A stretch of DNA of 64,000 nt from Catalinimonas alkaloidigena (GTDB lineage: Bacteria > Bacteroidota > Bacteroidia > Cytophagales > Flexibacteraceae): the NCBI RefSeq assembly GCF_900100765.1, contig NZ_FNFO01000005.1, positions 248,001-312,000 on the forward strand, in the 5' to 3' direction. Below are positions 30,601-37,768 of this stretch, one piece after another. Within the stretch, counting starts at the first letter, position 1, and every line of letters starts with the position of its first letter. Under the pieces are notes generated by a model. It was not told the origin of the DNA. It saw only the letters and a list, made by a program, of their open reading frames with translations, and ran no database searches. Made by a program: the position numbers and the translations under genes.

Positions 30601-31392
30601 ACTACGAAGCCCACACCTCCGACGCCTCCTGCGGCCAGCACCTACTGGCTGGAAGCCGAGTGCGCAACGTTGGGCAGCAACTGGAGCACCGTTAGCAGCT
30701 CAAGCGCTTCGAACAATGCCATCGTTACCGTGAAGAGCGGTTATGGCACCGCGCCATCGGGCCAGGCGGCCGATCGGGTCCGCTTCAACTTTAGTGTGAG
30801 CAGTGCCGGAACCTATCACGTCTTCGGTCGGATCCGGGCGATGAGCAGCAACCGAAACTCATTCTGGATTCGCGTCAACGGCGGCAACTGGGTGCTCTGG
30901 GAAATGGAACCCGACGGCGGTTACGTGTGGTACGAGAAAGATGGCGGCACCGTACAGCTGAATGCAGGTGCTAACACCATCGACGTAGAGTACCGTGAGC
31001 CGAACACCAACCTCGACAAACTGTGTGTGACGTCTAGCGCGGTGATGCCGACGGGTCTTGGCGAAGCTGCATCGAACTGCAACAGCGCATTGGTGCGCAG
31101 CGCAGCTCCCAGCAGTGCCTCGGTCGACTGGAGCACGGTGAACGTGTCGGTTTACCCGAACCCGAGCTTCGGTTCGTACAACGTGGCCTTCGAAGGTCCG
31201 CAACCCGAAACCGGCAGCATCAAAGTGATCTCTCTGACGGGCGTTACCCTGCGCGAAATCAAGGTGGAAAAAGCCCAGTGGAAATTCGAACTGCAAGAGC
31301 AGGCCGCTGGGATGTACATCCTGCAAATCGAGTTTGGCGATCGTTCCGAAGAAACCAATACGGTGCGCATGCAGCGTATCCAAAAACTGTAG
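24601..31392 (+). CDS. Giant multidomain T9SS-secreted carbohydrate-binding protein
   Basis: 2263 residues. The signal peptide ends at VAFAQ (residue 53). Apparent modules: malectin/CBM-like (about 170-350); Ig-like Big_5 (357-468); a propeller resembling glucose/sorbosone dehydrogenases (478-910); HYDIN-type (916-1020); DUF4114-like (1024-1210); BACON-like (1221-1313); a second HYDIN-type (1319-1447); an unassigned segment (1454-1655); He_PIG (1657-1750); PKD (1753-1843); two tandem CBM6-like domains (1853-2000, 2015-2160); and a type A T9SS sorting domain from VSVYPNPSFG (about 2180) to the end. It is probably displayed on the surface, binding and perhaps oxidising or sensing glycans. Enzymatic activity is unproven. 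A C9 tract lies at codons 21-24. The gene stands alone before a strong terminator. Domain names are by motif, not by search. Confidence 0.88.
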   Translation: MKHIHESSGIRSAGSFPARVSPPHLLQRALTVRTFFTFLVMYLVWGGSVAFAQSHALVLESTPNTLQLGKNGSGSLNNYLSTADYTDPVSTTLTAVDAKSGAAPSWLKVNQKLLTGIPYTSGSELVFEFDAAGLKYGTYQATVTASAAGYESTSVELSLVVSDNAPATAAATNAYQINFSDQATATPNGWLKDYGQAYGDRGNGLTYGWLTLNGQTGLNLTTNARNRNKSGVDVWKNTLIHMQYGDIDNGTGTSGNKTEGIWEMALPNGTYAVSVMVGDPNAEVSNNPRHTINVENVTAINRYIPTGGDGSATLHKSASVTVSVNDGRLTLTAVGGFNTKINSVTITPTTSGGSGTPRVVGVTPANGATNQPLNSSISANELELPNATADGLYGVDNTTITQSTVRLYKGTTLVPANVNGTGGGDAIILTPASSLEPNTQYRFEINGVRDLTGVEFEPFSSTFTTGSGSNTGNGGTLDGVSFIKYGTVASGSMYTTLTIGPDTKLYGITIFGDIHRWTINSDGTLSNKEAVSSWKANYANSRTAVGLTFDPKSTASNLIAWVSHCSAGFNNAPEWDGKISRLSGPNLETEQLVVTNLPRSRKDHLTNSIAFKPGENNVLYFMQGSTSAGGAPDNAWGNRSECLLSAAMLRLDLNKLPQSSWPLDAKTTTNPSVINNAPSNSILMSDGTYNPYATNSPLTIYGSGIRNAYDLIWHTNGQCYIPANGTAGGSNTPASVNGTRRPNGTTYNFGEIPATTNNVVQRDWLFRVDPAQSVGYYGHPNPLRGEYVMNRGSIDVPAYPFGTAPDPNYRGAAYDFGFNVSPNGVIEYKSNAEGGKLKGAILVVRYSGGDDIVAMLPNGTSGNIGSSRIGIPGFNGFSDPLDLVEDTRNGNIYVSEYGSSKITLLKPNSASTPAPIISVSPETLVFQDYTSGGASSPQTVFITNEGNANLSNISITKSGTNAGGFTVNQSSLKSTLAPGETSSFTVTFNAALTGQGPKYAQLTIATSTGSVAPKQVSLKAVGLPANGEPSLQWIADTYFGDNFINIGDDNEASEPIHSSTPGAPLLGQEVSAQRFVRAEDAPVTLELISVYGPGAVNPTVAFGWYPSGNAGALNPLFTVSNTYAESINPIADGALEFDPGISEFGFYSRWPYFDNRLVFSEDALNTFSGAIPHHVRVYQVPGQANTYLIATEENPTGFDYNDVVVIARNVMPTSNTGGGKTLSFSPGNLTFNTYNGASTPQSATLTASSSINASNVTLTSNQSWVVLPQKSVGSPMSFDVNTAGLAQGSYTATVTASAPDFTSATLQIVANVNSGSATGPFIRVENMTKIPFTSVGFPADDYYSFNHNLSTSKDNSSKAWHQKNVMRIHNEGTSVLNVTGLTISGKEFVLENTPSTFSVQPGAYQDVTLKFVGNTNYGKHLFKSTLQIASNAGNGSVSVTLHGSQQANVQGGSEASAQDILKAFGFTTDMGQLGSDYPTDQDVNNGVYGDLVLSTKFKRADPNKPVNAFQILQLRDAGRGRFFLQAELGKLEGVGGVIYDSDSAYCQSILPRAQNDNTRIAGAASSTVSGTFYINIEGYHTYGRWDPNDKRMLGTRVYKVRDRNGNVIPNHYIVARDLIRSWGCGSTDPRVNSSNSGNCDFQDDIHYVINLRPANDPSAGSIPNKTVAAGSQLNYPVASYFNLGYPGNKLTYSAKLSNGSALPGWLNLNPQTGVFSGTAGGASPLNIVVTATDVNGIAVTSSYTLTITGGSGNQYPTANAGADKTVTDSDGNGSEVVALNGASSSDPDGSITSYKWTENGTQIATGATPNVTLAVGTHTITLTVTDNQGATATDDVIIQVISNGTNPPPASTDLWLEAECATLGSNWSTVSSSSASNSAIVTVKSGYGSAPSGLANDRVRFSFDVSSAGTYRIFGRIRAMSSNRNSFWIRVNGGNWILWEMPVNSDYTWYEKDGGAVQLAAGYNTIDVEYREPNTNLDKLYLTKGTSAPTGLGNTASNCGTTKPTPPTPPAASTYWLEAECATLGSNWSTVSSSSASNNAIVTVKSGYGTAPSGQAADRVRFNFSVSSAGTYHVFGRIRAMSSNRNSFWIRVNGGNWVLWEMEPDGGYVWYEKDGGTVQLNAGANTIDVEYREPNTNLDKLCVTSSAVMPTGLGEAASNCNSALVRSAAPSSASVDWSTVNVSVYPNPSFGSYNVAFEGPQPETGSIKVISLTGVTLREIKVEKAQWKFELQEQAAGMYILQIEFGDRSEETNTVRMQRIQKL
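24662..24670. repeat. C9 homopolymer near the start of the giant gene
   Basis: Nine consecutive C in codons 21-24, before the hydrophobic core of the signal peptide. A slip would frameshift from the first start; an in-frame ATG at 24721 lies after the tract but leaves only a short signal. Confidence 0.9.
30158..31080 (+). repeat. Tandem duplication of a CBM6-like module
   Basis: Two copies are offset by 483 bp (161 codons). The stretch beginning at 30341 matches that beginning at 30824 over about 65 bases with one mismatch. The stretches near 30190-30260 and 30673-30743 are also close, differing mainly at third codon positions. Confidence 0.9.
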
Positions 31393-31410
31393 TAAAAGAA
31401 GAACCCAAGC

Positions 31411-31445
31411 AAAAAGCCCCGGCGCTCAGTGCCGGGGCTTTTTTT
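31411..31445. terminator. Terminator after the giant gene
   Basis: A perfect 9-bp GC-rich stem (31415-31423 with 31431-31439) and 7-nt loop are followed by a run of T, with A residues on the other side. It lies about 20 bp after the stop codon. Confidence 0.92.
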
Positions 31446-31620
31446 ATGTGCAAAAGCCATTGCTTAGCTTAATATTGATACGGGTACTTAGTCGCAAGCA
31501 CCCCGTGGGAAGGAGATACCTTCGTAGCAAGCTACATCCGTGTTCCAGAGAAGCCCAGCGCTATACATCCGGCGGTGGCTTCGGGGGTTAGCCCGCCCCA
31601 GAGAAAGTTACGCAAAGGGC

Positions 31621-31650
31621 ATAAAAAAATCCTCCGGAAAAAGGAGGATT
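31621..31650 (-). terminator. Terminator of the tRNA-Gly gene
   Basis: Arms AATCCTCC and GGAGGATT on the minus strand form an 8-bp stem followed by a T run, directly downstream of the tRNA 3' end. Confidence 0.85.
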
Positions 31651-31654
31651 CAGG

Positions 31655-31727
31655 AGCGAGAAACGGGGCTCGAACCCGCGACCCTCAGCTTGGGAAGCTG
31701 ATGCTCTACCAACTGAGCTACTCTCGC
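31655..31727 (-). tRNA. tRNA-Gly(CCC)
   Basis: A 73-nt cloverleaf is seen on the minus strand. The acceptor arm GCGAGAG pairs with the 3' TTCTCGC including one G-U. A D-arm (AGCTCAGTTGGTAGAGC), an anticodon arm with loop TTCCCAA, and a T-arm (GGGTTCGAGCCCC) follow. The loop gives anticodon CCC, which reads GGG glycine codons. CCA is not encoded; the discriminator base is T. An exact -7 promoter match (TAATTTTG, 31741-31748) lies 14 bases upstream and a terminator follows. Confidence 0.95.
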
Positions 31728-31740
31728 AATCGGTAGGGAG

Positions 31741-31748
31741 CAAAATTA
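31741..31748 (-). promoter_or_regulatory. Candidate -7 element of the tRNA-Gly gene
   Basis: TAATTTTG on the minus strand matches TAnnTTTG and is well placed for a transcript starting a few bases before the tRNA. A TTTG lies upstream at 31763-31766, though closer than usual. Confidence 0.45.
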
Positions 31749-31795
31749 GAAAAAGTCCGCTACAAACCTACGTCGGCCTATTTTTTTCACTTCCG

Positions 31796-33031
31796 TCAGG
31801 GACGGTTGCACCATACCTCCAGCGGCTTGGCCGCCACTTCCATCCCGAGTTGCTTGGCACGCAGCAGATCTTCGCAGGCCTCCTGATTCCGCCGCAGGTA
31901 ATGGCGCGTCAGTCCTCGGTTGTAAAAGGCTTTGGGATTTAAAGGGTCCATGTTCAACGCCCGGTCGTACTCACGCAGCGCCGCCGTATAATCCTTTTGC
32001 CGGAAGTAGATGTTTCCCCGGTTCAGGTAGGCTTCAGGCTTGGCCTGCAACGCCAGCGCCCGCTCGTAGGCGCGCAACGCTTCGTCGGATCGCTCCAGCT
32101 TTTCGAGCGTAAAAGCGCGTTGCATGTGCAGGTCCACCGAACGCGGATTCAACCGCAAGGCCTGATCGTAGGCGGCCAGTGCGGCCTGAAAATCGCCGTC
32201 GGCCTGATGTTGCATGCCACGCTGGAGCAGGGTTTCTTCCGACTGCCCCTCTTCCAAAGCCCGGGCGTAGGCCTTGGCCGCACCGGCACTGGTGTAACGC
32301 AAGAGCGACAGGTTCCGCAAAGCACCGGCGTGATCGGCATCCAACGCAACAGCCGCCGCAAAGTCGGACACCCCGCGGGCCGTATCGGTCAGGGCCAAAT
32401 GTGCCAACCCCCGGTTTACCCAATAGTCGGGGCGCGAGCTTTGCAGCGCAATGGCTTCCGAAAAACGTGCACGGGCCGAATCGTACTGTTCCAGCTTCAT
32501 ACGCGCCAGCCCGATGTAATTCAGATAGTCGGCCTGCATGCCCGACTGCACGGTGGTCAGTCCCGTCGCTTCAAAAGAGCCGTCGGCCGCATACGATCCC
32601 GAAAACAACACCGCGTTGGTTTCGCCGGGCGGCACGTGCAACAGCGTCGTCAGGTCCGCGATGGCCTCTTCGTAGCGCGCCTGATGGTACAGCGCCAGCG
32701 CGCGCCCAAGCAACGCTTCCGAATACGCAGGAGACAGGTGCAGGATGATCGAATAATCCGTGATGGCGCCGCCCAGGTCGTTCAGGTGTTCGCGCGTTTG
32801 CGCCCGCAACACGTACGCATCCACCAGGTCGTGCTGCACCATAACGGCCTGATCCAGCGCCCGGAGCGCTTCCGGATAGGCCTCACGGTCGTAGGCGAGG
32901 TACGCTTTTTCCAGCCATTGCCGTGCTTCCCGGTTCGGTACGGACCGGTAGTCGGTTCGGTCGGCCGACTGCCCCCACGCCGGTTCCAGGAGAAGCCCCA
33001 GACACATGAGAATAAAAAGTCTTGTAATCAA
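31796..33031 (-). CDS. Secreted tetratricopeptide-repeat protein
   Basis: 411 residues if translation starts at the TTG at 33031, giving a signal peptide ending EPAWGQ. An ATG at 33007 is also possible but gives a very short signal, and the longer open frame upstream is not protein-like. The mature part is a chain of TPR motifs, for example ALRALDQAVMVQHDLVDAYVLRAQTREHLND and, split by a turn, YLNRGNIYFRQKDYTAALREYDRALNMDPLNP. Roughly nine to ten repeats are present. It probably acts as a periplasmic or surface protein-protein scaffold; partners are unknown. It is divergent from the DUF4168 gene. Confidence 0.82.
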   Translation of the reverse strand: MITRLFILMCLGLLLEPAWGQSADRTDYRSVPNREARQWLEKAYLAYDREAYPEALRALDQAVMVQHDLVDAYVLRAQTREHLNDLGGAITDYSIILHLSPAYSEALLGRALALYHQARYEEAIADLTTLLHVPPGETNAVLFSGSYAADGSFEATGLTTVQSGMQADYLNYIGLARMKLEQYDSARARFSEAIALQSSRPDYWVNRGLAHLALTDTARGVSDFAAAVALDADHAGALRNLSLLRYTSAGAAKAYARALEEGQSEETLLQRGMQHQADGDFQAALAAYDQALRLNPRSVDLHMQRAFTLEKLERSDEALRAYERALALQAKPEAYLNRGNIYFRQKDYTAALREYDRALNMDPLNPKAFYNRGLTRHYLRRNQEACEDLLRAKQLGMEVAAKPLEVWCNRP

Positions 33032-33298
33032 GGAGTTATCTGCAAAAAGGTGATTGCTAGCACAACACCAAACGTCGGAACGAAAGTTTAGTATTTTCAA
33101 TATTTTGCTCGAAATCAGGAGCCTTCTGCCCCTCCCGCGATCGACTTTTTCTGGCGAACATCCTTCTGAACAATTTGCCCTCACCATAGTTTTTGGTAAA
33201 TTTCAGTTTCGAACGTATGTAGCTTAGGGCATACGTGCTGAAACTCTGCAAAATCTATTATCGTTGTATTAATTCAATAATCAACCCTTACCATCAAC

Positions 33299-33826
33299 AT
33301 GAAATATAATCTGTTAAGAATCTCGGGTTTTCTTATGATGCTGTTGAGCCTGAGCGTTTTTGCGGTCACAAACGTTTTTGCGCAAGACGGAGAGAGCTTT
33401 ACTGACGAGGAAGTAGAATTGTATGCGCAGTCGGTTTACGAGATCGATCAGCTGAAAAAGGGCATCAACGACACCCTGCTGGTCATCATTCAGGAAGAAG
33501 GCATGGAGCCGAAACGCTACAACGAAGTAAACCGCGCCAGCAAAAAAGATGATTTCGAAACGGCCGTGCCTGAGGAAGAGCGGATGCAATTTCAGAAGAT
33601 CGAAGATCGGATGACCGATATCAAAGCGAGCCTGAACAGCAACGCCACCGAAGCCATCAAGGCAACAGGACTGGAGCTGGGACGCTATAATGACATCAAG
33701 AAGGCCGCCCGGAAAGATCCTGAGCTGAAGGCTAAAATCAATACCAAAGTGGAAGAACTGGCCCAGGCCACGCCTACCGAAGAAGAGGAAGGCGCGATGG
33801 AAGACGTAGCCGATACGCCCAAATAA
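33299..33826 (+). CDS. DUF4168 domain-containing secreted protein
   Basis: 175 residues with a signal peptide ending NVFAQ (about residue 29). The mature part has paired helical halves containing the DUF4168 pattern, with EEGMEPKRYNEVNRASKKDD and the parallel TGLELGRYNDIKKAARKDPE. The C-terminal tail is strongly acidic (TEEEEGAMEDVADTPK). DUF4168 proteins are small envelope proteins of unknown function. The start ATG follows an A-rich stretch. A terminator lies 26 bp after the stop. Confidence 0.85.
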   Translation: MKYNLLRISGFLMMLLSLSVFAVTNVFAQDGESFTDEEVELYAQSVYEIDQLKKGINDTLLVIIQEEGMEPKRYNEVNRASKKDDFETAVPEEERMQFQKIEDRMTDIKASLNSNATEAIKATGLELGRYNDIKKAARKDPELKAKINTKVEELAQATPTEEEEGAMEDVADTPK

Positions 33827-33851
33827 GCCCACATTTCCACTGTCGATACCG

Positions 33852-33885
33852 ATGCCCTGGCGAAACCGTCAGGGCATTTCTTTTA
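33852..33885 (+). terminator. Terminator after the DUF4168 gene
   Basis: Arms ATGCCCTG (33852-33859) and CAGGGCAT (33870-33877) form a perfect 8-bp stem followed by TTCTTTTATTT. Confidence 0.85.
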
Positions 33886-33919
33886 TTTCGTGCACCTTTG
33901 TGCTTCACTTTTCCTGATC

Positions 33920-34510
33920 ATGTTTACCGGCATTGTCGAAACCCTGGCCCGCCTGACCCAACTGCGCGACGAAGGCACCAACCGCATTTTTACATTCGAA
34001 ACCGAACTGGCCACCGAATTCAAGATTGACCAGAGCATTTCGCACAACGGCGTCTGCCTGACGGTCACCCAGATTGCGGACCGTCAGTACGAAGTGCTCG
34101 CGGTGGAAGAAACGCTGCAAAAGAGCAACCTGGGGAAACTTTGCCCCGGCGACGCCGTGAACCTGGAGCGCTGCATGCCTGCGCACGGCCGCTTCGACGG
34201 TCATATTGTGCAAGGCCACGTAGACCAGACGGGTACCTGCACGCGCGTCGAGTCGCGCGACGGCAGCTGGCTTTACGATTTTGCGTACGATGCCTCGACG
34301 GGCAACCTGACGGTCGAAAAAGGATCGATTGCCATCAACGGCGTTAGCCTCACCGTCTTTCACTCGGAAGCCGATGCCTTTCGTGTGACGATCATTCCCT
34401 ACACGTACCAGCACACCACCTTCCAGTTCCTGCAAGAAGGCGACACGGTGAACCTCGAATTCGACATTCTGGGCAAATACATCCAGAAAATCATGGCTGC
34501 CCGGCGCTAG
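33920..34510 (+). CDS. ribE: Riboflavin synthase, alpha subunit
   Basis: 196 residues from the ATG at 33920, which begins with the near-invariant MFTGIVE of the family; an upstream ATG at 33890 is less likely. Two lumazine-binding repeats are visible: the first has SHNGVCLTVT, and the second starts GHIVQGHVDQTG and includes INGVSLTVF. The enzyme dismutates two 6,7-dimethyl-8-ribityllumazine molecules to riboflavin. No FMN riboswitch-like leader is seen in the short upstream gap. It converges on the esterase gene with one base between stop codons. Confidence 0.95.
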   Translation: MFTGIVETLARLTQLRDEGTNRIFTFETELATEFKIDQSISHNGVCLTVTQIADRQYEVLAVEETLQKSNLGKLCPGDAVNLERCMPAHGRFDGHIVQGHVDQTGTCTRVESRDGSWLYDFAYDASTGNLTVEKGSIAINGVSLTVFHSEADAFRVTIIPYTYQHTTFQFLQEGDTVNLEFDILGKYIQKIMAARR

Positions 34511-34511
34511 G

Positions 34512-35618
34512 TCAGTTCGTGTGCTGCAACAGCTTCCGGAAAAACGGCCGTAACTCTTCCGCCAGTCGGGCGTGCTCCTCCACACTCGGGTGGCCCGTAC
34601 ATCCGCTGGCTTGCATCGGCTCGAAAAAATAGAGGGCAACGGGCCGCGCGGCGGGATGCAACGCGTCGACCTGCGTTTTCACGGCGGTAAGGCATTGCTG
34701 CAATGTATCGCGCCGCCCGCCCTGCACCATGGGACTGCTCAACAGGGCAATCTGCGCCTCGGGGTAGTGCGCCTTGACCTGCTGCACAAACGCAACGTAG
34801 TGGCTGACAAATGCTTCAGGATCGAAAGGAAGCCGGGGACGCTGGCCATCGCCGTTGCTGTAGTCGTTCGTACCGAGCGCAATGCTCACCACCGCAGGCC
34901 GGTAGGCATCAAATTCCCACATGCGTTCACTGTCCTGCTGCAAATCGGCCTTTTCGTAGACCTGCGGCATGGTGGGGCCGTCGCTGTTCCAGTTGCGGTA
35001 CACCCCGATGCCGCTGACGCAGCTCATCAGGTAGTTGACGCCCAACGCCCGGGCCACACGCGGTCCGTACGCCTGATAAGCATTGTGCTGATCGTGGTAT
35101 ACGCCCGTTCCGCAGGGCACTTCCGACGGGTCGGCGGCGGCCCCGCAGGTAATGCTGTTGCCGATAAATTCGATGAACGGAGCTTCGGGACGCTTCAGGG
35201 AACGCACCCCCTGCCCCACAATTTCGTCCAGGATGATAGGCCCCGTGTGCGCTTCGGTGGCTTTGTAGAGCCAAACCGTCTGCGGCCCCTCGCCCGTTGC
35301 CTGAATGGTGATTTCGCTGCGGCTGGTATCGGCTACCCGGATTCGCTTCTGGTAGACGCCATCCAGTTCGTATTGCAGGTAATTGTGCGCTCCCGGCTGC
35401 GTCAGGTGCGCCACCACCCGGCAGCTATCACCCGCAAAGCGGAAGCCCACGTGCACGGCCGAGCCGATCAGCTCCACGCCTCCGTGCGGGGCAGGCAGGC
35501 TCCGTCCAACCGGGTACAGTGCCGAGGCGGGCAGGACCGCTTCGTCGGTGGTGGCGGGTTGTACGGAAGAACAGCCCGCGATGACGAGCCACAGCCACCC
35601 AAAAGATTTTGCGTTCAT
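34512..35618 (-). CDS. SGNH-hydrolase lipoprotein (CE2-like acetyl esterase)
   Basis: 368 residues. A lipoprotein signal (LVIAGCSS, Cys at about residue 16) is followed by an N-terminal beta-sandwich (about 35-140) and an SGNH hydrolase domain. The SGNH blocks are visible as FIEFIGNSITCG (nucleophile Ser), SCVSGIGVYRNW, SIALGTNDYSNG and, near the end, GCTGHPSVEEHARLAEEL with the catalytic His. This two-domain order is that of CE2 esterases, which deacetylate plant polysaccharides such as xylan. It sits between ribE (convergent) and hslV, away from the pectin locus. Confidence 0.82.
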   Translation of the reverse strand: MNAKSFGWLWLVIAGCSSVQPATTDEAVLPASALYPVGRSLPAPHGGVELIGSAVHVGFRFAGDSCRVVAHLTQPGAHNYLQYELDGVYQKRIRVADTSRSEITIQATGEGPQTVWLYKATEAHTGPIILDEIVGQGVRSLKRPEAPFIEFIGNSITCGAAADPSEVPCGTGVYHDQHNAYQAYGPRVARALGVNYLMSCVSGIGVYRNWNSDGPTMPQVYEKADLQQDSERMWEFDAYRPAVVSIALGTNDYSNGDGQRPRLPFDPEAFVSHYVAFVQQVKAHYPEAQIALLSSPMVQGGRRDTLQQCLTAVKTQVDALHPAARPVALYFFEPMQASGCTGHPSVEEHARLAEELRPFFRKLLQHTN

Positions 35619-35685
35619 GAAAAGCTATTGCGTTAACGGGCAAAGTAACGGAATTTGGCCCAGGCGCACGCCCTCTTGCCGATAC

Positions 35686-35722
35686 AAAAAAAGACCGGAC
35701 GCGTAACGGCCCGGTCTTTTAA
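35686..35722 (-). terminator. Terminator after hslV
   Basis: Arms AAAAGACCGG and CCGGTCTTTT (35689-35698 and 35711-35720) form a 10-bp stem, followed on the minus strand by TTTG. It lies about 20 bp past the hslV stop. Confidence 0.85.
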
Positions 35723-35743
35723 AGAAGGTTGATGGTCAGAACG

Positions 35744-36280
35744 CTACTTCAGCGTTTCGATCACCAGGTTGTGGTTGGTATAAATACAAATGTCGGCGGC
35801 GATGTTGAGGCTTTCGCGCACCATCTCTTCGGCGGTGAGCTGTGGCGCATGCTTTTTCAGGGCCAGCGCGGCCGATTGTGCATACATGCTTCCCGAACCG
35901 ATGGCCGCAATTTCGTTATCGGGTTCCAGCACGTCGCCCGTTCCCGAAATGATGAGCAGCTCCCCCTGCGTGGCCGTGATCAGCATGGACTCCAGCCGGC
36001 GCAAGTACCGGTCGGTACGCCAGTCTTTTGCCAGTTCGATGGCCGCGCGGCGCATGTTGCCCCCGTACGAGTTGAGTTTTTCTTCAAACCGGTCGATCAG
36101 CGAGAAGGCATCGGCCGTAGATCCCGCAAAGCCCGTCAGGATTTTGCCGTTCATCAGCGAGCGTACCTTCCGTACGTTGCTTTTGGCGACCGTATTTCCC
36201 ATCGTAGCCTGTCCGTCGGCACCTAACGCAATTTGTCCGTTATGCAAAATCCCGACGACGGTTGTGGCGTGTATTTTCAT
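35744..36280 (-). CDS. hslV: ATP-dependent protease proteolytic subunit HslV
   Basis: 178 residues from the ATG at 36280; an upstream ATG adds only seven residues. The sequence MKIHATTVVGILHNGQIALGADGQ matches the HslV N-terminus, with a five-residue leader before the catalytic Thr (Thr6) rather than Met alone. GKILTGFAGSTADAF and the C-terminal AAIGSGSMYAQSAALAL are also conserved. HslV forms a double hexamer that degrades unfolded proteins together with the HslU ATPase. hslU is not in this window, so the usual hslVU pairing is absent here. Confidence 0.94.
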   Translation of the reverse strand: MKIHATTVVGILHNGQIALGADGQATMGNTVAKSNVRKVRSLMNGKILTGFAGSTADAFSLIDRFEEKLNSYGGNMRRAAIELAKDWRTDRYLRRLESMLITATQGELLIISGTGDVLEPDNEIAAIGSGSMYAQSAALALKKHAPQLTAEEMVRESLNIAADICIYTNHNLVIETLK

Positions 36281-36375
36281 GATTCGTTCAGTTACATTCA
36301 AAAAGGGAGTGCCTGCACAGGAATGGTGCCGAAGGTAAAACTCTGCCTAAACCGCCGACTTGGCCTGACAAATCT

Positions 36376-37530
36376 TCAAGGTAACTGCTGATAATACTGC
36401 AACTGATGGTCGGGCAGCAACTCCGGATGCAGGATTTTGATCAGATCGGCCAGTAGCACGTGCGGTTCGATCACGCCGCGCTCCCAGTACGGATTCCGGC
36501 CTTCGGCGTCCATCTGCCGCGTGTTGTTGTACACCCGGCCCGTCTGCATCGGCCGGAAGTCGGCATACCGGGCATCTTGCTCGCGGATAGCGGTCCGGGT
36601 GGTGGCGGTACCGGTGTTCAGCCAGACCTCCGCCTCCAGGGCGATGGGATATACCGCTTCGAAGCTAAGGGGCAGCGACTGTTGCTGCCCGGCATCGTGC
36701 CACGGATAATCGGCCCCGGCATCGTGCAGCAGTTGCGTCTGGTAATTTTGCCCGCCCGGCACAAACCAGGTGTCTTTGTAAGGGAGGTTCACCACCACGG
36801 TCGGACGACTGTCGACGCGGTCCACCAGGGCAGCTTGCGTTTCATAAGCAGTGGCGATGCGCTCAAACTCCTGGGCCGCCTTGTGTTCCTGGCCGAGCAA
36901 TGCCCCCATTACCTTGAGCCATTCGGCACGCCCCAGCGGATGCGGCTCCAGCCATTCGGTGTTGGGCAATACCGCAATGCCTGCCTCCTGTACAATTTCC
37001 AGACGCCGATTTTCTCCGCTGGCCCCTCCCGACACCATGACGACATCGGGCGACAAGCCCAGAATCACTTCCTGATTCGGCTCGTACGCCACGCCCACCT
37101 CTACCACTTTACCAGCGGCCGCACGTTTGCGGATCGTGGGTTCGTAGACGTCTTGCAGCCGCATCAACCCGGAGAGGACCGAATCGGCCCCAAGCGCGTG
37201 GAGCAGCGCCACGTGAGTAGTAGAGAGCGCCACCAGCTTCTGGACAGGCACCAAAATGCGGGGTGATTCCACCAGCGCAATCGACCCGGACTGATCGCGA
37301 GGTACCAACACCAACGTGAGCGTATCCTCCCCGGGGTGCAGGTGCAACAGCGTATACGCCTCCTGTTTGCTGAAATGAAAGCCACGCGCATACTTCACTT
37401 GCAACGCCGCGGGTAGCACCGTATCTCCCGAAATTTCGGCGACCGGCTGCGTTGCTGACCGATCCCAACATCCCGTTACGACTACCCATAAAAAACTCAT
37501 CAGAAAAAATATACGCGCCTTTGTACTCAT
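36376..37530 (-). CDS. Periplasmic-binding lipoprotein (BtuF/FepB-like)
   Basis: 384 residues with a lipoprotein signal (LWVVVTGC, Cys at about residue 21). After a linker of about 80 residues, the Peripla_BP_2 fold is seen: KLVALSTTHVALLHALGADSVLSGL, VEVGVAYEPNQEVILGLSPDVVMVSG and a C-terminal lobe with RVYNNTRQMDAEGRNPYWERGVIEPHVLLADLIKILHPEL. This is typical of iron-siderophore or cobalamin binding proteins of Bacteroidota. The matching permease, ATPase and TonB receptor genes are not adjacent, so the ligand stays open. Confidence 0.85.
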   Translation of the reverse strand: MSTKARIFFLMSFLWVVVTGCWDRSATQPVAEISGDTVLPAALQVKYARGFHFSKQEAYTLLHLHPGEDTLTLVLVPRDQSGSIALVESPRILVPVQKLVALSTTHVALLHALGADSVLSGLMRLQDVYEPTIRKRAAAGKVVEVGVAYEPNQEVILGLSPDVVMVSGGASGENRRLEIVQEAGIAVLPNTEWLEPHPLGRAEWLKVMGALLGQEHKAAQEFERIATAYETQAALVDRVDSRPTVVVNLPYKDTWFVPGGQNYQTQLLHDAGADYPWHDAGQQQSLPLSFEAVYPIALEAEVWLNTGTATTRTAIREQDARYADFRPMQTGRVYNNTRQMDAEGRNPYWERGVIEPHVLLADLIKILHPELLPDHQLQYYQQLP

Positions 37531-37768
37531 GGTGCAATGCTACGGATTTTTCAAGTGGCACATCCACGGCGCTTTTCCCGAAGGGGTTTTCCACAAACGA
37601 ATTGGACCCTAACGTGTAAAGCTTTGATTTAATCCATTCCGGCTAACCCGGTGCATCGGAAGTCCGTATATAATTCTTACCTTTTTATAGCAATCCATCC
37701 ACCAACCCACCGTAACAACCGGTAAAACACCACATTTTGCCGCCTTACACATCAAAACGATTACACCT

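Noticed and set aside
31796-33187. Extended start for the TPR protein at 33187
   Set aside because: The first 52 codons are not protein-like; the signal peptide fits a start at 33031.
33827-33919. Possible FMN riboswitch before the riboflavin synthase gene
   Set aside because: The gap is under 100 bases and is mostly occupied by the terminator of the preceding gene.
35744-36280. Search for hslU beside hslV
   Set aside because: The neighbouring genes are an esterase and a binding lipoprotein; no ATPase motifs are present nearby.
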